From a virus, in IMG/VR virus record IMGVR_UViG_3300050132_000498, positions 1 to 42,640 of that record: a stretch of 42,640 nucleotides of DNA, one strand, 5' to 3'. The translations under genes and the position numbers were made by a program. This document shows positions 8,490 through 16,755 of the stretch, piece by piece. Numbering within the stretch: the stretch's first letter is position 1; every line of letters begins with the position of its first letter. A model generated the notes under the pieces. That model had not been told where the DNA came from. It searched no databases and saw nothing but the letters and a program-made list of their open reading frames with translations.

Positions 8490-10126
8490 CAGATGTCCTC
8501 AAGAAGTGCGAGATATTGGCTGTCGGTCGCATAGGAGAAATCGAGGGCCGTGCCCTTGGCGACCGGCGGCAACACCACGGGTTTTGCGCCTTCGTCGGTG
8601 GCGGGGTTGTAGGCCTCGATCGTGGCGCCAGCGATGGTGATGAAATTCCAGACGATGCGCCCGGCCATCAGGTCGATTTCAGCAGCCTGAATTTCGACGA
8701 CGCAATCCTGCAGGCCGGAAACGAAAGGATATTGCAGCGGCACCCAGCGTTTGCCGAGATAGCGCAGCCCGTAGAGCGAGGTGGTAAACGAGCCCGTCAT
8801 CGCCGGATTGAGGCGATAGAGCGCGCGGCTCGCCAACCGCCGCGCCTGCGACGAACTCTGCACCCATTTCAGATCGAGCGATTGCGAGCGCACCACGCCG
8901 GTCAGGGAAATCGCGTCTTCCTGGCGCGATGGATCGATCTGCACCTGGACATAATTGGCGGACGGATCGGTGAAACTGATCTCCAGCTGGTTGACGGTCT
9001 GCTCGTCAGGCTGGCCGTAATTCAGCGCAAAGCCGAAGATGTGCCTGTCGGTCAGCGGCGGATCGGATGGCGCACGGTAGACCCCGACCGTGATCGACAG
9101 CGTGCCGTCACCGGATTCGGCCAGCCAGCCGTCGCAGGTCGACAACAGCCCGCCGATGACATCTTCCGGCTTGTTGTCGAATTGAAACCAGCCGTGCGAG
9201 CGATAGCGGGCCTCGGTGACGCCAGGCACTGAGGTGGCGACCTGCTGATCGCACAGATCGATTTCGTTGGTCCAGGCCACGATATTTGGCGCGATCACCG
9301 TGTCGTAGTCGAGGCCCATGCCTCCATCGACGCGGGTAAGATAGTCGATCAGCTGGGTGACCGGGTTATAGGAAATCACCCAAGTCGATTCATCGTCGCG
9401 GTGCTGCGCGGGATCGCGCGGATCCCACACGGGTGAGCACTGCGCCACAACCGACAGCAGCGGCAACTGATGCGGGTAGACCTTGGTAAAATCCGGCACC
9501 TGGCCGGGGCAGACGCATTTCATCGCAATCCAGGCGATGCCGTTTCCCCTATGGGCCGATGTCCAGACGTCGGCAATCGCGGGCGAGTCGGTCATCAGTG
9601 AAGGTGCAAACTGCACCGGCGCACCCAAGGCCGCCTCGAGAAATACCCATCCCGCATAGCGGCCATCGGCGTAGGTCGATGCCACCGATCCGATTACTGC
9701 GCCTGGCAGGATCGACGGCGACGTCGTCACCGGATCGTCGTGCAGATAGAGTCCGGAAATCTCGCTGATCCGCCCCGAGTGAAACGCCATCACATCATAG
9801 GATGATGCCGGCGGATTGCCGGCGGCCTCGAACAGCATGTAATAGCCGGCGAGGCGGTTGGTGCCGTAGCCGCGGATGCGCGGCGGGATCGCCTGCTTGA
9901 TCGCCTGTGAGCCGTCTTCCGGCTTCGGCAGGCTTGGCCTCAGCGCATAATTGAGTCCGATGGTCGCGCCGAGGATGGCGGCCGTTCCGACCACCGTCGC
10001 CAGGCTGATGCTGGCGGCACCGATTGAGATGGTTGTCCCCGCGAGCGTACCGAGACCTGCGATGCCGCTGCCGGCGGCGGTCGCACCTGCGGCGTCCAAA
10101 ATAAGCAGCCCGATCGTCTCAGCCAT
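8489..10126 (-). CDS. Tail tip/hub protein (gpJ-like, minor tail)
   Basis: This 545-residue protein has a hydrophobic Gly/Ala-rich N-terminus (about residues 1-62) resembling the membrane-active start of gpJ/tail-hub proteins, and then IPPRIRGYGTNRLAGYYMLFE. The central part contains the tail-tip signature region RDDESTWVISYNPVTQLIDY and CDQQVATSVPGVTEARYRSHG, with GGLLSTCDGWLAESGDGTLS as in phage hub/J proteins. It should form the central hub and tip contact at the end of the tail tube. It is shorter than lambda gpJ (over 1100 residues), consistent with host-binding functions sitting in the separate fibre and spike genes. It overlaps the NlpC-like gene by 8 nt. Confidence 0.78.
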   Translation of the reverse strand: MAETIGLLILDAAGATAAGSGIAGLGTLAGTTISIGAASISLATVVGTAAILGATIGLNYALRPSLPKPEDGSQAIKQAIPPRIRGYGTNRLAGYYMLFEAAGNPPASSYDVMAFHSGRISEISGLYLHDDPVTTSPSILPGAVIGSVASTYADGRYAGWVFLEAALGAPVQFAPSLMTDSPAIADVWTSAHRGNGIAWIAMKCVCPGQVPDFTKVYPHQLPLLSVVAQCSPVWDPRDPAQHRDDESTWVISYNPVTQLIDYLTRVDGGMGLDYDTVIAPNIVAWTNEIDLCDQQVATSVPGVTEARYRSHGWFQFDNKPEDVIGGLLSTCDGWLAESGDGTLSITVGVYRAPSDPPLTDRHIFGFALNYGQPDEQTVNQLEISFTDPSANYVQVQIDPSRQEDAISLTGVVRSQSLDLKWVQSSSQARRLASRALYRLNPAMTGSFTTSLYGLRYLGKRWVPLQYPFVSGLQDCVVEIQAAEIDLMAGRIVWNFITIAGATIEAYNPATDEGAKPVVLPPVAKGTALDFSYATDSQYLALLEDI

Positions 10127-10562
10127 TTCGTGTCCAGGCCTTCAGCGCTGGCAGCGCGATTTCGTCTGCAATCACCACTCCGAGATCCGAGGTGATGACG
10201 GCACGCATTGTTTTATTGACGCATATCCCGCCGGTCGGTCGACGCTGGATCTTGCCGCGCCGCGCGGCGTAGGGTGCCAGGACTGTCATGATGTCGCCCG
10301 GCACCGGCGCGACCACCTCGCCAAACCCGATCGCAGCGAGCCGGGCCGCCGTTGCAGTTTCGAAGCCGCCCTCGCGGCGCAGGATCCGCAGAAACTGGCG
10401 TTCGGTCGAATACGTCCCGCGCACGTCCGCGATGGGATCGCGGCCACAGATCATTACAATCCAGTCCGCCATGAACACGCCACAGTCGAGCAGACCGGGC
10501 TGCCAGCGACGACGGCGAAGGCTGGCGAGATACTCAGCTAGGGCGGCGGAAAGGTCGGCCAT
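10119..10562 (-). CDS. DUF6950/NlpC-P60-like tail assembly protein
   Basis: The 147-residue protein contains WQPGLLDCGVFMADWI and a following GRDPIADVRGTYSTERQF segment, the pattern of DUF6950 and NlpC/P60-like phage and GTA proteins. The Cys in LDCGVF would be the active-site nucleophile by analogy. A later VVAPVPGDIMTVL fits the second half of such a fold, though the usual catalytic His is not obvious. These proteins sit at the tail tip and may open peptidoglycan during DNA entry. The ATG at 10562 lies inside the 3' end of the upstream gene (25-nt overlap). Confidence 0.68.
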   Translation of the reverse strand: MADLSAALAEYLASLRRRRWQPGLLDCGVFMADWIVMICGRDPIADVRGTYSTERQFLRILRREGGFETATAARLAAIGFGEVVAPVPGDIMTVLAPYAARRGKIQRRPTGGICVNKTMRAVITSDLGVVIADEIALPALKAWTRNG

Positions 10563-11149
10563 GTCTTGTTGAATGCGTTGGCGTAAACCTGTGTCCGCTC
10601 GCAGAAGCGGTCGCCGGGAGAACGCGTCTGCTGATCCTGATTGGAGAAATACGACAGCGATGGCCGCCGCCGCGCGGTCAACAATGTTCCGCATGACAGC
10701 GTCACGGTTCGCACGATCGGCTGCATCGGATCGTCGACCGCCTGCTGAATCGCGAGATAGTCCGCAGTATAGTTGGCACACCATTTGACCGCCCCGAGCA
10801 GGGACCAATCCGATCCCATCAAGGCAAAACCGACCGCGACGCGCTTGCCCTTGACCTTTTGGGAGTCACCGCCTGAGGCGATGGCCAGGACATCGCCTGA
10901 CACGCCGCTGACGGTAAAATCTACCCGGGAGGCCTTGCCGTTGATGAGCTGATTAAAGGCCGGGACGTTCTGAATGGCGCCAAAGCCGGCATAGACCGCG
11001 CCGGTCGGATCGTAGGCATTGACGCCAGGCTCGATGTTGCCAATGCCGAGCCAGACACGCACGACCGGATTGGTGTCGAGCCGGAAGAAAACGCCAAGCC
11101 GCTGGACGCCAGATTCGAGCGCGGCGAGTTCCGCATCGTTCAGCGTCAT
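10538..11149 (-). CDS. Distal tail protein, unknown family
   Basis: This 203-residue protein starts MTLNDAELAALESGVQRLGV and contains VVRVWLGIGNIEPG, AYDPTGAVYAGFGAIQ and a C-terminal YFSNQDQQTRSPGDRFCE motif. The last resembles the end of tail proteins found next to NlpC-like genes in siphoviruses and GTAs. It probably forms part of the baseplate or tail-tip complex. Its ATG at 11149 overlaps the upstream stop as ATGA, so the two neighbours are translationally coupled. No catalytic motif is visible. Confidence 0.65.
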   Translation of the reverse strand: MTLNDAELAALESGVQRLGVFFRLDTNPVVRVWLGIGNIEPGVNAYDPTGAVYAGFGAIQNVPAFNQLINGKASRVDFTVSGVSGDVLAIASGGDSQKVKGKRVAVGFALMGSDWSLLGAVKWCANYTADYLAIQQAVDDPMQPIVRTVTLSCGTLLTARRRPSLSYFSNQDQQTRSPGDRFCERTQVYANAFNKTWPTFPPP

Positions 11150-11871
11150 ATGAATGCCTCGACGAAATCAGCGCTGGCACTGTTGAAGGTCCAGGGCGCG
11201 ATCGACAGATCCATCGAGCTCGGCTTGCCCAGCCGCATGGTGCAGCAAGGACGGTCGAATTCGAGCTGGTCGCCGTCGCTAACCGCCTCCCGCAATGGCG
11301 GCATAAAGGTAACTGTCACGTGTGCAGCGTCGATCGGCGTCACGGTCGCAATCTCGTACATCCGCCAGCCCATGGTCGGATGCTCGATCGAAAAAGCTTC
11401 ACCGCCCTGCAGCGTGCCGCAATAATTCAGGGCCAGCACCATCGACGTCGCCCGCAGCGTGGCGCCCCCAACACACGAGATATCGATGACGGACTGAAAG
11501 TAGCCGGCCGCATCGTCAAACAGCGTGTCGTCGTCATGCGTGACGATGGAGGCCGCTTGCGCCAGCCCGACCGGCCAGGGCCGGAACAGCGCGTCGTTCC
11601 GCGGCACCACGATCGCGTTGACTCCGCCGTCGCACACCTGCCTGATCGCGCGCCACAGCAGGGTCGTGATCTTCTGGCGGTCCTTACCGCGCAAGGCGCC
11701 ACCGCCGCTGAGGCTGACGTCGGACATGCTAAGGGACCAAAACCCTCCACCGTCGCTGCGGATGATCGGCGCCACCGATTGCGCGGTTTGCCCCGGCGTC
11801 ACGGCGACACCGACCAGATTCCAGCTATGGCTTTTTTCGCGCAGAAGTCGGCGCGGAAACAGCAGCGTCAT
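11146..11871 (-). CDS. Distal tail protein, unknown family
   Basis: The 241-residue protein lies directly after the tape-measure gene, where siphophages encode the distal tail protein or its partner. Sequence features are beta-rich, with a conserved-looking MTLLFPRRLLREKSHSWNLV start, GGGFWSLSMSDVSL, and VNAIVVPRNDALFRPWP. It has no membrane segment. A Dit-like adaptor between tail tube and hub is the most likely role from position, but the sequence alone does not prove it. Two nucleotides separate it from the tape-measure stop. Confidence 0.65.
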   Translation of the reverse strand: MTLLFPRRLLREKSHSWNLVGVAVTPGQTAQSVAPIIRSDGGGFWSLSMSDVSLSGGGALRGKDRQKITTLLWRAIRQVCDGGVNAIVVPRNDALFRPWPVGLAQAASIVTHDDDTLFDDAAGYFQSVIDISCVGGATLRATSMVLALNYCGTLQGGEAFSIEHPTMGWRMYEIATVTPIDAAHVTVTFMPPLREAVSDGDQLEFDRPCCTMRLGKPSSMDLSIAPWTFNSASADFVEAFI

Positions 11872-11873
11872 GG

Positions 11874-14126
11874 TTAGCTGACCCCGGTCAATTGCATGCG
11901 CTGGCTGCTGGTGATGATGCGCGCCTGGCTGTCGATCTTGCGGTGCGCGCTGACCACCGCCGCCGCGAGCCGGTCGACGGTCCCCGGGCTGACTTCGCCG
12001 GCCACCATGAAGGTGTTTTGAATATTGGCGCCGCCGCCGCCGCGGCTGCGGAGAACGTCGTTCGGAATAACCTGCGACCCTCGGGGAAGGATAACCCTTT
12101 CAGGGCCTCGCTCTCCCACGTCGGCAACGCCACCGGGAGCATAATCGGTCCCGTTCGCGAAGCCCGGAATGATGCCTTTAAGGAGACCGGCTGCGGGCGA
12201 AAGACCGCCCGCAGCGGGCGCGTTGAAGAACGAGGCAAACAGCGAATTAAGTGCCGCTTTTTCCAGCGTCTTGAGCAGACCGTTTAGCACGTCGGAAAAT
12301 TTCTTGCCATCGACGATGGCGTCGGTAAAGGCGCTCGACAGCGCAGAGCCAAGCTGCTGGCTGGCGCTATTGAGCTTCTGCAAGCTCTCGTTGGCTTTCG
12401 TGTTGGCTTCCGTGGCGGCCTTGATGCCTTCCGACGAACTTAGAAACTTTTCCTTCTGCTTTTCAGTAAGTGTGATGCTCGCAGCCTGAAGCGCCGCCGT
12501 GGCCGACATGGTCTGGCGATACTTTTCATAGGCATCGATCTGCTGCTGTGTCACGCCGCCATCGGCGCGCTTGAGCGCAGTCAATTCCTGAAACTCGGCC
12601 CGCAATCCCGCCTGCGCCGCGCTGTTCTGAAATACAGCCGCGGTATCAGCCTTTAATGTAGCAATGTGCTTTTCGACGCCGTCAACCGCGACATCGAATG
12701 GATCGCGGGTCTCGGTGTCCTTGTCTTTTTTGCGCAGCGTCGGGGCATCTCCTACGCCACGCGTCGGTGCCGCTGCCGCCTGACCTGACGGAATCGTCGA
12801 GTTGTTGATGTCGGCCGCCACCTTGGCGCGCGAGGCCAAAAGATTTTGCTTGATGAAGTCCGGCAGCTCGCCGCCATTGAGCTTGCGCGCGGCTGCGTCG
12901 GTATAGCTGAAAACCCCGGTAGAGGTGCCGTTGAGGCGATCGTCGATGTCCTTCAACATCGCGCGTTTGCTCGCCAGCTGATCGGACGCACCGGTCAGCT
13001 TATTGGCATACTCGACGGCCTTCGCCATGAGGTCGACGACGTCGGCCCAATAGCCTTTGATGGTCAGGATCACGCCGGCAAGATCGTCCCAAGCCGGCTT
13101 CATCGCCCGGGATAGCCGGTCCTGCGACAGCTTGAGCTGATCGTCGACCGCCTTAGCGCGCACCACCAATGCGTCGGAGAAAATTCCGTCGCCCGACGAT
13201 TTGAGACGTTCCATCGTGGTCAGGATTTCGGCGGCCGAAGTTTTGCCCAGGCGGATTTTATCAACAAAGGAAGCCCCGAACATTTTCTCGCCGAGATCGA
13301 GGGATGCCAGATGCTGGCCGAGGCCGTCGAGCTGCACCATCGCGGCCAGCACGGCTTTGACCTTTTCGTCCTGGGTCTGGGCGTCGCGGAACTGGGTCAG
13401 GCCGCCCAGCTGGGCGCCGGCGGGCTTCGCGAGCTGATCGTTATAGACCCGCAGCGCTAGCTCAACGTCGTTGATGCGTTCTTTGGCGACTTCCCATTTT
13501 CCGATGTCGATCGGCGATTTTTCTTTCGTCGCGTTGAAGGCGTTCGACAGCGCGCCGTCGAGGTCCTCGACCGAGACTTTCAGCTTGCGGGACTCACCCT
13601 CAAACAGTTGCAGAAATTGCGGTGAGACGTTGAGGTTTGCGGCCTTGTCCGCGACCGCGACCATCGCGGTGATTTGCTCTCGCGCCGAGCCGATCACCTC
13701 GGCGACAAGGTGGATCGCCTCGTAAACGGCGAGCGCGCGCAACGCGAGCGGGATCATGGCCTGCGCCAGGCCGGCGACGGCGGGAACGCCGACTGCGGTG
13801 AAGGCCTGAAACGATCCCTTGATCGCGGGAGAAGCCAGCACGCCGGCGGCGTTAAGCCCGACTTGCGTCGATTCCCGCACCGCGGTCTGCACGCCGCTCT
13901 GGATCAGCGGCTTGACCTTCTGGAATTCGTCTCCGACGAATTTCGCGGCGGCCTGCACGCCCGGCTTGAACTCGTCGGAACTGACGACAAGCTTGAGCTG
14001 CGCCTTCGCAAACTGCTTGAGCATGAAATCGGTCGCCACATTGGTGGCGGATTTCGCGCTTTCGATGTTCTTGTTGAACTCGTCCATGTTGATGGACAAG
14101 GGAATGCGCAAGCTGGGTGCCGGCAT
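11874..14126 (-). CDS. Tail tape-measure protein
   Basis: This 750-residue protein is the longest of the proximal tail genes. It is largely alpha-helical and Ala/Lys/Asp-rich, with hydrophobic stretches near residues 105-155 (AFTAVGVPAVAGLAQAMIPL). The C-terminus has the typical tape-measure signature FANGTDYAPGG, then VGERGPERVILPRGSQVIP. It sets tail length and passes into the host envelope on injection. At about 0.15 nm per residue, a tail near 110 nm would be expected (inference). It follows the frameshifted tail-chaperone gene, as in lambda. Confidence 0.92.
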   Translation of the reverse strand: MPAPSLRIPLSINMDEFNKNIESAKSATNVATDFMLKQFAKAQLKLVVSSDEFKPGVQAAAKFVGDEFQKVKPLIQSGVQTAVRESTQVGLNAAGVLASPAIKGSFQAFTAVGVPAVAGLAQAMIPLALRALAVYEAIHLVAEVIGSAREQITAMVAVADKAANLNVSPQFLQLFEGESRKLKVSVEDLDGALSNAFNATKEKSPIDIGKWEVAKERINDVELALRVYNDQLAKPAGAQLGGLTQFRDAQTQDEKVKAVLAAMVQLDGLGQHLASLDLGEKMFGASFVDKIRLGKTSAAEILTTMERLKSSGDGIFSDALVVRAKAVDDQLKLSQDRLSRAMKPAWDDLAGVILTIKGYWADVVDLMAKAVEYANKLTGASDQLASKRAMLKDIDDRLNGTSTGVFSYTDAAARKLNGGELPDFIKQNLLASRAKVAADINNSTIPSGQAAAAPTRGVGDAPTLRKKDKDTETRDPFDVAVDGVEKHIATLKADTAAVFQNSAAQAGLRAEFQELTALKRADGGVTQQQIDAYEKYRQTMSATAALQAASITLTEKQKEKFLSSSEGIKAATEANTKANESLQKLNSASQQLGSALSSAFTDAIVDGKKFSDVLNGLLKTLEKAALNSLFASFFNAPAAGGLSPAAGLLKGIIPGFANGTDYAPGGVADVGERGPERVILPRGSQVIPNDVLRSRGGGGANIQNTFMVAGEVSPGTVDRLAAAVVSAHRKIDSQARIITSSQRMQLTGVS

Positions 14127-14138
14127 TTTTGAAAAGCC

Positions 14139-14713
14139 CTAATGCATAGTGGCTGCGAGCAGCCCGTCGAATTCAGCGTCCGACATCGGATCGATCTTGT
14201 CCTCGCCACCATTGGCGCGGTTGTGGCCGTCGATATAGGCTATCAATTCCCAGATCGTTTGTTCTTCGGTGACGCGCGGCGGCCATCCGAAGGCGGCGCC
14301 GATGCCGATGATGGCGGAGCGTCGGAGGCGTCCGTCGTCGTGGTAGAGCCGGTTTCGTTCGCCTCCGCCGGCACCGTTTTTCCCACCGGGTCATCCTCCG
14401 GAAAGCCGAAGATGACCGATTTGACGATCTCGTAGGCAACTAGCACGCTCGGTGCGAAAGCGTTGGGCGGATCGACGTGGTTCTTGATTGCGGCCATCGC
14501 GCGTTCCGGCGTGGCGCCGCCGCCGATCAGGCCGAGGCGGATGGTCTCGCGGACATCGTTGAAATGCCAGCTGCCGCTCTCCAGCCGTGCCATGATCGTC
14601 GAAATTCCAGCGCCGCATTTATCTTCGAGATCGAAGATCTGCCCCGCCTTGGAAAGACAGAACAGATCCTCGCCGCCCGCCCAGGCAATCAGCCGCGTTC
14701 CATTTGCACTCAT
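14139..14713 (-). CDS. Tail assembly chaperone, long form by -1 frameshift (gpGT-like)
   Basis: An open -1 frame runs from inside the short chaperone gene to a stop at 14139-14141. It encodes convincing protein (RSAIIGIGAAFGWPPRVTEE, TIWELIAYIDGHNRANGGED, SDAEFDGLLAAT) but has no start of its own. A slippery heptamer GGGAAAA lies in the correct phase (codons gtG-GGA-AAA) at 14384-14378. Shifting there joins 112 residues of the short form to 79 new residues, giving about 191. This matches the lambda G/GT programmed frameshift, whose heptamer is GGGAAAG. The long form would bridge tail-tube and tape-measure assembly. Confidence 0.75.
14243..14713 (-). CDS. Tail assembly chaperone, short form (gpG-like, GTA family)
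   Basis: The 156-residue protein begins with an N-terminal domain (about residues 1-80) containing GEDLFCLSKAGQIFDLEDKCG, STIMARLESGSWHFNDV and RETIRLGLIGGG. This is the pattern of the gene-transfer-agent tail protein family located before the tape-measure gene. After the AAFAPSVLVAYEI region it ends in a low-complexity Thr/Ser/Pro/Ala-rich tail with little structure. The ATG at 14713 overlaps the gp10-like stop as ATGA. The low-complexity tail overlaps the -1-frame extension described separately, so this is probably the unshifted product. Confidence 0.78.
   Translation of the reverse strand: MSANGTRLIAWAGGEDLFCLSKAGQIFDLEDKCGAGISTIMARLESGSWHFNDVRETIRLGLIGGGATPERAMAAIKNHVDPPNAFAPSVLVAYEIVKSVIFGFPEDDPVGKTVPAEANETGSTTTTDASDAPPSSASAPPSDGRRASPKNKRSGN
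14378..14384 (-). promoter_or_regulatory. Slippery heptamer for programmed -1 ribosomal frameshift
   Basis: On the minus strand the sequence G GGA AAA fits X XXY YYZ with the zero-frame codons GTG GGA AAA. A -1 slip re-pairs on GGG AAA and continues into the open frame that ends at 14139. It differs from the lambda gpG slippery site only in the last base. Confidence 0.75.
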
Positions 14714-15102
14714 GAATTGACCGCCTCGTCGACCGCACCCTCGATCGCCTGCCTGATGTCGTCGGCACGCTCGCGATAGGTGGGATAGAAAAACGGTTCG
14801 GCCTCCTCTTTCGAGGTGCCGAACTCGGTGGCTAACGCGTAGTCGTAAGCAACGCCGGAGCCACTTCTGACTTCCTTGGTGGTGGCATCGCCGCCGGCGG
14901 TTACCACCAGGTCGGCACTGTTCTTGCCGCGCCGGACCTGCACCGAATCGCGCAGCGTGCCGGACTTGACCGGCGCTGCCGCCTTGATGGCGTCGGCCAG
15001 CCCATCGGCCTGCTCCTTGATGGTCTGGGCCAGCTTTTTCTTGACCTTGAACGAAAGGCCGTCGAGCCACCCCTGCACATCGTTGTCAGGAGATGCTGTC
15101 AC
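14710..15102 (-). CDS. HK97 gp10-like head-tail/neck protein
   Basis: This 130-residue protein carries a helical KKKLAQTIKEQADGLADAIKAAAPVKSGTLRDSVQV segment followed by YALATEFGTSKEEAEPFFYP. That is the recognisable signature of the HK97 gp10/tail-component family (APVKTGxLRxS, then VEFGTxxxxAxPFxxPA). It joins the neck to the tail or completes the tail end. It overlaps both neighbours by ATGA. Here it follows the tail-tube gene rather than preceding it, a mild variation in gene order. Confidence 0.82.
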   Translation of the reverse strand: MTASPDNDVQGWLDGLSFKVKKKLAQTIKEQADGLADAIKAAAPVKSGTLRDSVQVRRGKNSADLVVTAGGDATTKEVRSGSGVAYDYALATEFGTSKEEAEPFFYPTYRERADDIRQAIEGAVDEAVNS

Positions 15103-15518
15103 GACCGCGTCAGGATCCCGTCGCCCTCGATCGTGACGTCGAAGGTGTTGCGGCTGCCGCGGGTGCCCGTGAGCTTCAATCCGGTCAATTTGGCGGCGCC
15201 GGTCCAGACCTTTGTGTCAAGCGTGATCTGGACGTTCTTGCTCAGCGCCGAGGTGAACCAGGCATCCCAGGTATCGAAGTCTTCGCTTGCTGCCACGCCG
15301 GAGCCGGTCAGGCTCCAGGACAGCGAGGTGACGTCACTTTCGAGCCAGGACGGCGCATCCGGATCGTCGCAGTCCGGGACATTGGTGGTGTTGGTGGCGG
15401 CCTTGCGATCGAAGCCGCGGGCGTTGAGGCCGCAGGGCGCGGAAAAAACTTCCGGGCTGGCGCCATTGCCGAGCTTGATGAGGAATTTTCCAAACGTGGT
15501 GGTGGTCGCGAGGGTCAT
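15099..15518 (-). CDS. Major tail tube protein
   Basis: The 139-residue protein begins MTLATTTTFGKFLIKLGNGA and has the pattern of small siphoviral and GTA tail-tube proteins: a beta-rich body, FDRKAATNTTNVPDCDDPDAP, and a terminal NTFDVTIEGDGIL strand. It polymerises into the tail tube around the tape measure. Its place between the DUF3168 terminator and the gp10-like protein supports this. It starts 11 nt after the preceding gene. Confidence 0.8.
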   Translation of the reverse strand: MTLATTTTFGKFLIKLGNGASPEVFSAPCGLNARGFDRKAATNTTNVPDCDDPDAPSWLESDVTSLSWSLTGSGVAASEDFDTWDAWFTSALSKNVQITLDTKVWTGAAKLTGLKLTGTRGSRNTFDVTIEGDGILTRS

Positions 15519-15529
15519 AGCCTCATCTC

Positions 15530-15955
15530 CTAGTTGGCGTCGGTGAGCGCGGAAAATTTCAGGACGGCGTGGCTCGTTAGACCGTCAGGATCGCGGAGAA
15601 CTTGCGTAGATTCCAGCAACAGCGATTGCAGCTGGCCGCTGGAAAGCGCGAACGTCGCGTCGTGCAAAACAGCGGCGACCGCCTTGGCGATCTTGCGGAC
15701 CTCGGGAAAGCCGACGGCGCGCGACCAACAATGTAGCGTGACGATCGTCTCGGCCGCGTCGGTCTGCTCGCCGAGTTCGGGGAGGAGTTGAGTGTCGCCG
15801 AACGCGACATAGGGAAATGCAACGGTTGGCGTGCCATCGGGTGCGCGCGGCACGCTGTCATAGACACCGGCATTAACCAGCGCCTTGAGGCCAGAGTCGG
15901 CCTTCAGCACCGTAATGATGGCGCCCTGCAGGTTGAGGCCGGGATCGGTCAGCAT
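15530..15955 (-). CDS. DUF3168 tail completion/terminator protein
   Basis: This 141-residue protein shows the DUF3168 pattern: an N-terminal helix (LQGAIITVLKADSGLKALV), VYDSVPRAPDGTPTVAFPYVAFGD, TIVTLHCWSRAVGFPEVRKIA, then HDATFAL and a VLRDPDGLTSHAVLKFSAL end. Members cap the tail tube or join it to the neck (gpU/HK97 gp9-like). It abuts the head-tail adaptor gene directly, with no spacing between stop and start. Confidence 0.85.
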   Translation of the reverse strand: MLTDPGLNLQGAIITVLKADSGLKALVNAGVYDSVPRAPDGTPTVAFPYVAFGDTQLLPELGEQTDAAETIVTLHCWSRAVGFPEVRKIAKAVAAVLHDATFALSSGQLQSLLLESTQVLRDPDGLTSHAVLKFSALTDAN

Positions 15956-16297
15956 CTACGTCGCCACTCCAGACACGGCGAGGATTTCCAGGTGTTCCCG
16001 CTTTTCGTCGGGATTGCTGATCGCCTTGATGTCGTAGACGACATCCTTCCTGACATCGCGGATGCGCCAGTCGGCGCCGATCGCCTTGAGGGCCTCACAC
16101 ACCCTGACGGTGATCAGCATCGGCTGCACGCCCGACAGCCGCGAGGCCAGCACGGTCTCGCTGCCGAGTTTTGGCTTAATCCGCGCGGCGCAGCGGTAGA
16201 CCTCGGCAAACTCGCCGGACTGCAGATTGCCGTAGCCGTCATCGGCCATCGGCCGCGCTTCGAACGCGACGCGCTCGCGAAGCTGACCGATGGCCAT
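15956..16297 (-). CDS. Head-tail adaptor (Phage_H_T_join / SPP1 gp16-like)
   Basis: The 113-residue protein begins with the family hallmark MAIGQLRERVAFEARP, then DDGYGNLQSGEFAEVYRCAA, ARIKPKLGSETVLASRLSG, and ends with strands IRDVRKDVVYDIKAI and HLEILAVSG. This matches the head-tail adaptor family (SPP1 gp16, HK97 stopper), which closes the head after packaging. It lies in standard order after the connector. It has typical family length. Confidence 0.87.
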   Translation of the reverse strand: MAIGQLRERVAFEARPMADDGYGNLQSGEFAEVYRCAARIKPKLGSETVLASRLSGVQPMLITVRVCEALKAIGADWRIRDVRKDVVYDIKAISNPDEKREHLEILAVSGVAT

Positions 16298-16312
16298 GGT
16301 TTACCTACCGGC

Positions 16313-16723
16313 TTACAGCGCGACGGGAGAAGCGTCGAAGTCGATATTGAGCACCGTGGTCGACTGCGCCATGCCGATCAGGCAGGGATAGTCGCCCGTG
16401 GTGTTATCGGCGACAGGGCGAATGGCGCCGGCGGTGCCGGAGAGATAATAGGCGACGCCGGCGGTGAGGGTGGCGCCGATGGTGATCAGGCCCGACTTCT
16501 GGATCTTGATCGGCTGGTTGATGGCGCCGCCATTGAGCGCGATGCCGAGTGGCACCCGCGCGGCGGCTACCGCCGAATTGCAGTCCGCCAGCAGATAGAG
16601 ATGCGTGGTCGGATCCTTATAGACCGCCTGGCCGGCGGTGATGGTCTGGCCCGCTGCGCCGGTTTCAAAGGTGCCGTTGGCGCCGGGAAGAACGGAAGCT
16701 GCAGTAATCGAAAGATCAGCCAT
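16313..16723 (-). CDS. Capsid decoration/cement-like protein
   Basis: This 136-residue beta-rich, Gly/Ala/Thr-rich protein contains TITAGQAVYKDPTTHLYLLA, PLGIALNGGAINQPIKIQKSG and ATLTAGVAYYLSGTAGAIRP. The pattern recalls DUF2190-type and other small capsid-cement proteins, including the AGQAVY and GLITIGAT strands. It lies between two head-tail connector genes. A decoration or head-fibre role is inferred from composition and position; an exact family cannot be assigned by eye. Confidence 0.62.
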   Translation of the reverse strand: MADLSITAASVLPGANGTFETGAAGQTITAGQAVYKDPTTHLYLLADCNSAVAAARVPLGIALNGGAINQPIKIQKSGLITIGATLTAGVAYYLSGTAGAIRPVADNTTGDYPCLIGMAQSTTVLNIDFDASPVAL

Positions 16724-16755
16724 ATCGATAGTTCCTCAGTTGGGGGTTGGTGGGG

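Noticed and set aside
14173-14439. 88-codon Arg-rich frame in the tail chaperone gene
   Set aside because: Its Arg/Pro/His-rich translation is a frame shadow; the -1 frame that ends at 14139 is the convincing one.
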